64,000 nucleotides of DNA from CAVZTA01 sp963778025. GTDB lineage: Bacteria > Chloroflexota > Limnocylindria > Limnocylindrales > CSP1-4. Both the position numbers and the translations under genes were made by a program. Below are positions 58,351 to 64,000 of the stretch, piece by piece. The stretch spans positions 62,001 to 126,000 of the forward strand of contig CAVZTA010000001.1 in NCBI GenBank assembly GCA_963778025.1. The letters are read 5' to 3'. The notes under the pieces were generated by a model. That model was not told the DNA's origin, did not search any database, and saw nothing but the letters and a program-made list of their open reading frames with translations. Within the stretch, counting starts at the first letter, position 1, and every line of letters starts with the position of its first letter.

Positions 58351-59248
58351 TCCGCGCCCAGCCGGCCGCGGCGCTCGGCGGCGCCTGCCAGCGTCCGGGC
58401 TCGGCTGACCGGGTTCGCCCGGCTCGTCCATCCCTTCCCGTCGATCCTGGACGGCGTCGTGGTCGCCGTGGTGGCGATCGTCGCGGGCGGGACCGGGCGC
58501 CGACGCCGTCCGCCTCGGGCTGTCGATGACGCTGCTCCAGTTCACCATCGGCACGGTCAACGATCTCGAGGACGCGCGCGCCGACGCCGGCCGGAAGCCG
58601 GGCAAGCCCATCCCGAGCCGGTCGGTCCGCCCCACCGAAGCTCGTGTCATCGCCGTCGCCGCTGCGGCCGCCGGCCTGGCGCTGGCGGCGGTCTCACCGG
58701 TGATGGTCGTGCTGGCGGTGGTCGTCCTCGGGATCGGGCTTGCCTACGACCTGTTCGCCAAGGGCACCGCGGCCTCGTGGGTCCCGTTCGCGGTGGGCAT
58801 CCCGATCCTGCCGGTCTACGGCTGGCTCGGCGCGACCGGGTCGCTGCCCGACCTGTTCCGGCTGCTGGTCCCGGTCGCGGCGGTCGCGGGCGCCGCGCTG
58901 GCCATCGGCAACGCGCTGGTCGATGTCGAGCGGGACCGGGCGGCAGGGGACCGGTCCGTGGCCCTGGTCCTCGGGCGCGGGCCGGCGTCCTGGCTGGTGG
59001 CCGGCCTCCACCTGTTCGTGGCGGCCGTGGCCGTGCTCAGCCTCGTCGTCCTCGGGGCGTCCCAGGGCTGGGTGGTGGTGACCGCCATCGCCGCGGCCGT
59101 ACCCCTGCTCGGTTCCCTGCTCGGGGTGCTGGCGGCGCGGGGGAGCGACCCGGCCCCTCGCGAGCGCGCCTGGGAGGTCCAGGCGGTGGGGATGGGCTCC
59201 CTGGCGGTGACGTGGGTCGCCGCGGTGACCGCCGCCACCTCGCTCTGA
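58351..59248 (+). CDS. UbiA-family prenyltransferase, frameshifted, start unresolved
   Basis: A polytopic membrane enzyme of nearly 300 residues. The first Asp-rich motif is TVNDLEDARADAGRKPGKPI (NDxxDxxxD) and the second is NALVDVERDRAAGDRS, both needed for prenyl-diphosphate binding. Hydrophobic helices fill the rest. One extra G near 58500 (GCGGGCGGGACC) shifts the frame. The N-terminal part (LTGFARLVHPFPSILDGVVV) lies in a frame with no ATG or GTG nearby, so the start is uncertain. Possible products are quinones or geranylgeranyl lipids. Confidence 0.8.
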
Positions 59249-59414
59249 GGCCATCGGCCGGGCCCGTTGCGGTCACGGGTCGGGCCTCGTCCGGGTGGTG
59301 GTGCGGGCCTGCACTGACCCGGTCGGCCGGGTCCGACGGGACGACCGTACGCCTAACGACGGGTCGGCCCGGCCGTTCCTCCTGGTGTCATCGTCCCGCG
59401 CTGTGGAGTCGTCC

Positions 59415-60051
59415 ATGCCCAGTCTGGCGCGCCATCTCCGGGCCCTCGTCGTCGCGATCGCGGTGCTGGCCCTGTCCGCCACGGTCGTCCTGGGGGCGCG
59501 TGGGCTGCCCTCGCTCACCGTCGCCCTGACGGGCTCCGGGACCACGGCCAGTGCCGGCGACGCCGATGCCCAGGGCGAGGACGCCGACGATCCCGGCGCG
59601 GACGGCGACGCACCCGATGAGGACGCCGCCGAGGACGCCGACACGGGCGCCGACGGCGACGCCGACGCAGCCCGAGGCGGCGGAGACGGGCGATGCGGAC
59701 GCCCCCGAGGCCGGCGAAGCGGACGCACCCGAAGCGGGGGATGACGCCAGCGCGCACGGCGCGATGGTCGCGGAGGCCGCCGGGATGGATACGCCCGACG
59801 GCTTCACGAACCACGGCGCGTTCGTCTCGTGCGTGGCGCGCCAGAACCACGGGCACCTCGCGCCGGACGCGACGCCGATCCCGGTCGACCAGCTCACGCC
59901 CGCGGACTGTGCCAAGCACGCCGAGGACGCCGCCGGCGGCGATGCCTCGGCTCCGGATGCGGCCCCGACCGCCAAGGCGAAGGGCAAGAGCGCGAGCGCC
60001 CACGACAAGACGCCGAAGGGCCACGGCCAGGGCAAGGGTCATGGCCACTGA
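59415..60051 (+). CDS. Acidic exported protein, frameshifted
   Basis: A protein of about 211 residues. A hydrophobic N-terminal segment (about residues 10-28) acts as signal or anchor. It is followed by a roughly 85-residue run of Asp, Glu, Ala and Gly (DADAQGEDADDPGADGDAPD and similar), then a short folded-looking part with GFTNHGAFVSCVARQNHGHLAP and a His/Lys/Gly tail. Two Cys residues could pair. One extra base near 59666 shifts the frame within the acidic run. The acidic repeats could bind calcium; this is inference. Confidence 0.6.
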
Positions 60052-60069
60052 TCGCACGTAGCCCATCCC

Positions 60070-60135
60070 GCGGGTCGCTCGCCCCTCGGCGACCCGCTCC
60101 CGAACGCCACGAAGCCGGCGCCTGGCGCCGGCTTC
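60070..60135. terminator. Two hairpins between convergent genes
   Basis: A 9-bp stem (60070-60078 with 60089-60097) is followed by a perfect palindrome (GAAGCCGGCGCC 60111-60122, T, then its complement to 60135). They lie between the acidic protein gene on the plus strand and parB on the minus strand and fit a bidirectional terminator. Confidence 0.6.
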
Positions 60136-60175
60136 GTCGTTCCTCAGGGTCGGCGCCGGCCCGTGCCGGCCCGGG

Positions 60176-61216
60176 TCAGAGCCCCCGGTCGCTGTCGCCG
60201 CTGCGGACCACCGCGATGGCGTTGTCGAGCCGGATCCGGGCGATCGTCAGGTACTTGGCCAGATTCGACCGGTCGGTCTGGCCGATCGCGTGGAGGACGT
60301 CAGGGTCACGGATGACGTCGATGAGATCCTCGACGGCGTCGGCGAACCGGCGCTTGGCGTCGACCAGCGCCTCGTCGCCATGCGGGGCCGCACCGGCTTG
60401 GCCGGCCCACAGCGAGGCATCCGATGGCTCGTCGGCGGGCTCGGTCGCTTCGGCTGGTTCGAGGTCGGGGGCGACGTACTCGCCGACGGGGGAGTCATCC
60501 TCCTCCGGGACGCGCCGCCGGCGACCCTCGATCCGCTCGCGCAGCTTGATGAGCGTGAGCTCGCCACGGGCGACCTGGTCGGCCAGCTTGCGTCGCTTCT
60601 TGGGGTCTTCGACCTTCATCAACTCGTAGGCGTGGGACAGGGTGTCCTTGCGCAAAGACACGAGCTCACGGACCTCGGTCGGGGCGTCGGCGAGCCGGAG
60701 CCGGTTCTCGAGATAGCCCTTGTCCTTGCCCAGCTTCTCGGCGAGCTTGCGGATGCTGTAGCCGTGTTCGTGGACCATCCGGTCGTACATCGCCGCTTCG
60801 TCGAGCGGTGACAGGTCCTCGCGCTGGAGGTTCTCGATGATCGCGATCTCGAGCGCGGTGTCGTCGTCGATGTCCTCGACGATGGCGGGGATCGTGGGCT
60901 GGTGTGCGATCTGCGAGGCGCGCCAGCGGCGCTCGCCCGCGATCAGCTGGTAGCGGTTCTCGGGCAACGGCCGGACGAGGACCGGCTGCAGGATGCCGTG
61001 CTCGCGGATACTCGACGCCAGCTCCTGGAGCGATGACTCATCGAACGCGAGGCGCGGGTTCTCCGGGTTGGGCTCGATGCGCTCGACCGGGATGTTCCGG
61101 ACGCCGGTCGTGTGGCGCGTGGTCTCGGAGTCGAGGAGGCTGAAGATGGCGGGCGACAGCTCGCCCTCTTCCGAAAGGCGACGGGCGGCGGCGGCGCGGA
61201 AGTCAGGCCTGGCCAA
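60176..61216 (-). CDS. parB: Chromosome-partitioning protein ParB
   Basis: A 346-residue ParB with intact frame. The N-terminal CTPase domain has VERIEPNPENPRLAFDESSLQELASSI-type sequence, the GERRWRAS motif and ENLQREDLSPLDEAAMYDRM. The HTH reads YSIRKLAEKLGKDKGYLENRLRL. Its recognition part (KDKGYLENRL) differs from the S-R/K-N pattern of Spo0J-like ParB. A Glu/Pro linker and a C-terminal dimerisation domain follow. TTG at 61216 starts it, overlapping parA by 14 bases. A candidate partition palindrome lies inside the gene (60642-60661). Confidence 0.95.
   Translation of the reverse strand: MARPDFRAAAARRLSEEGELSPAIFSLLDSETTRHTTGVRNIPVERIEPNPENPRLAFDESSLQELASSIREHGILQPVLVRPLPENRYQLIAGERRWRASQIAHQPTIPAIVEDIDDDTALEIAIIENLQREDLSPLDEAAMYDRMVHEHGYSIRKLAEKLGKDKGYLENRLRLADAPTEVRELVSLRKDTLSHAYELMKVEDPKKRRKLADQVARGELTLIKLRERIEGRRRRVPEEDDSPVGEYVAPDLEPAEATEPADEPSDASLWAGQAGAAPHGDEALVDAKRRFADAVEDLIDVIRDPDVLHAIGQTDRSNLAKYLTIARIRLDNAIAVVRSGDSDRGL
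60642..60661. other. Candidate non-canonical parS site, copy 1 (within parB)
   Basis: GTGTCCTTGCGCAAAGACAC is a 20-bp palindrome with one mismatched pair. Core TTGCGCAA is shared with copies at 62160 and 63792. Here it encodes SLRKDT within ParB. Assignment as parS is inference. Confidence 0.6.
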
Positions 61217-61973
61217 GGTCGATCACCTCCCGAGCGAGCTCGCGGTATGTCTGCGCCGCGACGGAGCTACCGGCGTACGTCGTGATGGGGCGTCCGACGA
61301 GCGGCGCCTCGCCGAGCTTTACGGTGTTCCGGACGATCGCGTTGAAGACGTGGTGGTCGCCGACGACGCGGAGCTCGTCCAGCATGTCGCGAGCGAGGTT
61401 CGTGCGGGCGTCAAAGAACGTCGGCAGCAGTCCCAGGATCTTGAGGTCCCGGTTGAGCTTGTTGCGGATCGCGTTGATGACCTTCACGAGATTGGTGAGG
61501 CCCTTCATCGCGTAGTACTGGGTCTGGACCGGGATGATCACGCCATCCGCGGCGACGAGCCCGTTGACGGTCAGCAGCCCGAGGTTGGGCGGGCAATCGA
61601 TGAGGACGTAGTCGTACCCCTCGAGATGGTCCTGGATCGCCTCGCGCAGGATCGACTCGCGACCGAGGGCCGTGAACAGCTCGCCCTCTGTGCTCGCGAG
61701 ATCGATGTGCGCGGGCGCGACGTCGATGCCCGCGGTCTCCGTCGGCAGGATGATCTCGTCGAGCGTCGCGCGTCCATCCGACAGGACGTCGGCCATCGAA
61801 CGGTTGACGGTATTGAGGTTCACGCCCAGGCCGGCGGTGAGATTCGCCTGCGGATCCATGTCCAGGCAGAGGACGCGGAAGCCTTCCTCGGCGAGGGCGC
61901 CCGCGAGATTGATCGCGGTCGTCGTCTTGCCGACGCCGCCTTTCTGGTTCGCGATCGCGATCACATGGGTCAA
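61203..61973 (-). CDS. parA: Chromosome-partitioning ATPase ParA (Soj)
   Basis: A 256-residue ParA/Soj ATPase that positions ParB-bound origins. The deviant Walker A is NQKGGVGKTTTAIN (residues 9-22), with DMDPQANLTAGLG (Walker A') and YDYVLIDCPPNLGLLT (Walker B). No N-terminal HTH is present, so it is the chromosomal type. TTG at 61973 is preceded by an AGGTGAT-like site. It is co-translated with parB. The frame is intact. Confidence 0.95.
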   Translation of the reverse strand: MTHVIAIANQKGGVGKTTTAINLAGALAEEGFRVLCLDMDPQANLTAGLGVNLNTVNRSMADVLSDGRATLDEIILPTETAGIDVAPAHIDLASTEGELFTALGRESILREAIQDHLEGYDYVLIDCPPNLGLLTVNGLVAADGVIIPVQTQYYAMKGLTNLVKVINAIRNKLNRDLKILGLLPTFFDARTNLARDMLDELRVVGDHHVFNAIVRNTVKLGEAPLVGRPITTYAGSSVAAQTYRELAREVIDLGQA

Positions 61974-62060
61974 GAGGGCATCACCTCGCTCTGGGACGGC
62001 GGGTCTGTGACGGACGGTGACCCGATGCTAACGCAGGACCATCTGGCGGAATCGACGAGG

Positions 62061-62103
62061 TTGTCCACATCGTGGCCCTGTTGTCCACCATCGTTGTGGA
62101 CAA
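62061..62103. other. Cluster of three DnaA-box-like sequences (possible oriC element)
   Basis: TTGTCCACA (62061-62069), TTGTCCACC (62081-62089) and the complement of TTGTCCACA (62095-62103) match the high-GC DnaA box, with at most one mismatch. They lie between parA and the carboxyltransferase gene. No AT-rich unwinding element or dnaA gene is visible, so this may be part of an origin or a DnaA-controlled region. Confidence 0.6.
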
Positions 62104-62130
62104 CCAAGGTCACGCGCACGCGTACGAAGG

Positions 62131-62163
62131 GACGTCGGCCGCGACCTATGATGCGCCGACGTC
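62131..62163 (+). promoter_or_regulatory. Promoter -10 within a 9-bp inverted repeat, upstream of accB
   Basis: GACGTCGGC (62131-62139) and GCCGACGTC (62155-62163) are perfect 9-bp arms with a 15-base spacer containing TATGAT (62147-62152), a good -10 box. No -35 match is clear. The right arm overlaps candidate parS copy 2. It probably controls the carboxyltransferase gene. Confidence 0.5.
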
Positions 62164-62177
62164 TTTGCGCAAAGACG
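62160..62177. other. Candidate non-canonical parS site, copy 2 (intergenic, perfect)
   Basis: CGTCTTTGCGCAAAGACG is a perfect 18-bp palindrome sharing the core TTGCGCAA with copies at 60642 and 63792. It is the only copy of the three outside coding sequence. It lies 25 bases upstream of the carboxyltransferase start. Confidence 0.6.
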
Positions 62178-62201
62178 ACGAACGCACGTCGGAGGGACGT
62201 C

Positions 62202-63755
62202 TTGGCAACGGACGACGACCGCAACGCCGCATTGCTCGAACTACGCGAGCGTTCGCTGCTCGGCGGGGGTCAGGCGCGGATCGATCAACAACACGCGCGC
62301 GGCAAGCTGACCGCCCGCGAGCGCCTGGAGCTGTTGCTGGACCCCGGATCGTTCGTGGAGCTCGACGCGTTCGTGACGCATCGCACGACGGCGTTCGGTC
62401 TCGAGAAGGAACGCTATCTCGGCGATGGTGTCATCACGGGCCATGGATCGATCGACGGGCGCCTGGTGTTCGTCTTCTCGCAGGACTTCACGGTCTTCGG
62501 CGGATCGTTGTCGGAGGCCTATGCCGAGAAGATCTGCAAAGTGATGGACCTCGCGATGAAGGTCGGCGCACCGATCATCGGCCTCAACGATTCCGGCGGA
62601 GCGCGGATCCAGGAGGGTGTCGTCTCCCTGGGCGGCTACGCCGACATCTTCTTGCGCAACACCTTGGCGTCGGGCGTCGTGCCGCAGCTGTCGCTGGTGC
62701 TCGGACCGTGCGCCGGGGGAGCGGTGTACTCGCCGGCGATCACCGATTTCACGGTGATGGTGGAAGGCACGAGCTACATGTTCGTCACGGGACCGAACGT
62801 CGTGAAGTCCGTGACCCACGAGGACGTCGATGCCGAGCGACTCGGCGGCGCGACGACGCACACGACGCGCTCCGGCGTCGCGCACCTGGCGGCACACGAT
62901 GAGGCGAAGGCACTCGCGGCCGCGCGCCGATTGCTGGCGCACCTGCCGCAGAACAACCTGGCGGATCCGCCGCGCGGGCCGCAGGACGATCCGGCCGACC
63001 GGATGGACGAGTCGCTCGACACGTTGGTCCCGGACGCGCCGACCACGCCGTACGACATGCATGAGGTCATCCGACGGATCGTCGATCGCGGCGAGTTCTT
63101 CGAGCTGCAGCCCGGATGGGCGGGCAACATCCTCATCGGCTTCGCGCACCTCGATGGCCGCAGCGTCGGGATCGTCGCGCAACAGCCATCGGTGCTCGCG
63201 GGCGCGCTCGACATCGATGCATCGACCAAGGCCGCACGCTTCGTCCGAACGTGCGACGCATTCAACGTGCCGCTCGTCACGTTCGTCGATGTGCCGGGCT
63301 TCCTGCCCGGTGTCGCGCAGGAGGACGGCGGGATCATCCGTCACGGCGCGAAGCTGCTGTACGCGTACTGCGAAGCGACGGTGCCGAAGCTCACGGTCAT
63401 CACACGCAAGGCGTACGGCGGCGCCTATGACGTCATGAGCAGCAAGCACGTCCGCGGGGACATGAACTTCGCGTGGCCGACGGCCGAGATCGCGGTCATG
63501 GGTGCGGAGGGCGCGGTGAACATCCTCTACCGCGACCAGATCGCCGATGCCGACGATCCGGTGGCCACCCGCGCGTCACTCGTCGCCGAGTACCAGGCAC
63601 AGTTCGCCAACCCGTACATCGCGGCCTCGCGCGGATACGTCGACGACGTCATCGTTCCGCACGAGACACGGCCGCGACTGATCCGTGCGCTCGAGATGCT
63701 CGAAGGGAAGCGCGACACCAACCCGCGCAAGAAGCACGGCAACATCCCGCTGTGA
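62202..63755 (+). CDS. pccB: Acyl-CoA carboxylase carboxyltransferase subunit (PccB-like)
   Basis: A 517-residue carboxyltransferase beta chain. It transfers CO2 from biotin to acetyl-, propionyl- or methylcrotonyl-CoA. The N-half has GKLTARERLELLLDPGSFVE, FSQDFTVFGGSLSEAYAEKI, GLNDSGGARIQEGV and LGPCAGGAVYSPA. The C-half has FVDVPGFLPGVAQEDGGIIRHGAKLL and the GGAYDVMSSKH block. TTG at 62202 follows GGAGGG. Propionyl-CoA is the most likely substrate. The next gene, for biotin carboxylase, overlaps it by four bases (GTGA). Confidence 0.95.
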   Translation: MATDDDRNAALLELRERSLLGGGQARIDQQHARGKLTARERLELLLDPGSFVELDAFVTHRTTAFGLEKERYLGDGVITGHGSIDGRLVFVFSQDFTVFGGSLSEAYAEKICKVMDLAMKVGAPIIGLNDSGGARIQEGVVSLGGYADIFLRNTLASGVVPQLSLVLGPCAGGAVYSPAITDFTVMVEGTSYMFVTGPNVVKSVTHEDVDAERLGGATTHTTRSGVAHLAAHDEAKALAAARRLLAHLPQNNLADPPRGPQDDPADRMDESLDTLVPDAPTTPYDMHEVIRRIVDRGEFFELQPGWAGNILIGFAHLDGRSVGIVAQQPSVLAGALDIDASTKAARFVRTCDAFNVPLVTFVDVPGFLPGVAQEDGGIIRHGAKLLYAYCEATVPKLTVITRKAYGGAYDVMSSKHVRGDMNFAWPTAEIAVMGAEGAVNILYRDQIADADDPVATRASLVAEYQAQFANPYIAASRGYVDDVIVPHETRPRLIRALEMLEGKRDTNPRKKHGNIPL

Positions 63756-64000
63756 CCGCCGTCGATCCGGGGCCGACGCCGGTCGGCGGGCTGTCTTTGC
63801 GCAAGGACACGCCGCCGCCCTTCACGCGGATCCTCATCGCCAATCGCGGCGAGATCGCGCTGCGGATCATCCGGGCGTGCCATGAGCTGGGGATCGAGGC
63901 GGTCGCCGTCTACTCGGATGCGGATCGCGATGCGCTGCACGTCCGCGCCGCCGATGTCGCGGTCCGGATCGGCGCGGCGCCGGCAGCGGAGAGTTACCTC
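63752..64000 (+). CDS. Biotin carboxylase subunit of acyl-CoA carboxylase, partial (window edge)
   Basis: The first 83 residues of a biotin carboxylase, which carboxylates biotin with ATP and bicarbonate. GTG at 63752 overlaps the pccB stop. After a 26-residue lead comes the standard start FTRILIANRGEIALRIIRACHELGIEAVAVYSDAD (two motifs). The lead encodes SLRKDT, the peptide specified by candidate parS copy 3, which suggests the site was accommodated at the gene's start. The rest lies beyond the window. Confidence 0.9.
   Translation, partial: MTAVDPGPTPVGGLSLRKDTPPPFTRILIANRGEIALRIIRACHELGIEAVAVYSDADRDALHVRAADVAVRIGAAPAAESYL
63792..63809. other. Candidate non-canonical parS site, copy 3 (within biotin carboxylase gene)
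   Basis: TGTCTTTGCGCAAGGACA is an 18-bp palindrome with one mismatched pair around the shared TTGCGCAA core. It lies in the non-conserved lead of the biotin carboxylase gene and encodes SLRKDT there. Confidence 0.55.

Noticed and set aside
61974..62201. Canonical parS (TGTTTCACGTGAAACA) near parAB
   Set aside because: I looked around parAB and found no match to this site or a near variant.
62652..62659. Another TTGCGCAA inside the carboxyltransferase gene
   Set aside because: Only the 8-base core matches; the flanking bases are not palindromic, so it was not counted as a parS candidate.

Overview
This is a 64 kb stretch of very GC-rich bacterial chromosome, roughly 70% G+C by eye. The dense operons use ATG, GTG and TTG starts and many ATGA, GTGA or TTGA overlaps. 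The content suggests a free-living heterotroph of the Chloroflexota, possibly Limnocylindria-like: dnaG next to a group 1 sigma factor, F420-type luciferase-like oxidoreductases, ABC sugar importers with S/A/T-rich lipoprotein binding proteins, and a parAB/acyl-CoA carboxylase neighbourhood. This placement is inferred from gene content, not from a tree. No insertion sequence, prophage or CRISPR array was seen.

Layout. 1-1.4 kb: Rsb-type partner-switching genes and a histidine kinase, with a deleted phosphatase remnant. 1.6-4.1 kb: ECF sigma factor, membrane anti-sigma-like protein and a lipoprotein sharing its ectodomain fold. 4.3-12.8 kb: two MFS exporters, an FAD oxidase/F420-type oxidoreductase/methyltransferase operon and a secreted CAP-domain protein. 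13.1-16.9 kb: dnaG and rpoD, then a C-rich tract, a 180-bp tandem repeat and an XRE regulator. 18-20.7 kb: small membrane proteins, a sulfurtransferase, a lipoprotein and tRNA-Asn. 20.8-24.7 kb: a translationally coupled operon of alpha/beta hydrolase, zinc metallopeptidase and MBL-fold hydrolase. 24.8-29.3 kb: MFS transporter, secreted GH3, AhpD-like protein and small proteins. 29.4-37.3 kb: a sugar locus (LacI regulator, ABC importer, GH116, GH16 lipoprotein). 37.3-45.5 kb: VOC proteins, small proteins, a DapA-like enzyme, a P450, an acetoacetate-decarboxylase-like protein, an epimerase and an alpha/alpha-barrel-like protein. 45.5-51 kb: a second ABC sugar importer facing a GH1 beta-glucosidase. 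51-60 kb: a cyclase-like protein, MsrA, LemA/GIDE/DUF4097 envelope genes, YggT, PlsC, UbiA and an acidic exported protein. 60.2-64 kb: parB, parA, a short region with DnaA boxes, then carboxyltransferase and biotin carboxylase genes of an acyl-CoA carboxylase.

Two sequence-level points matter for any reader. First, about 33 single-base indels break otherwise intact genes. About 30 behave as one extra base, mostly in short G or C runs, so sequencing or assembly error is the likely cause. Broken genes are therefore listed as single CDS features with approximate shift positions. Second, three copies of an 18-20 bp palindrome with core TTGCGCAA lie in and around parAB. They do not resemble the canonical parS and are the best candidate here for an undescribed element.
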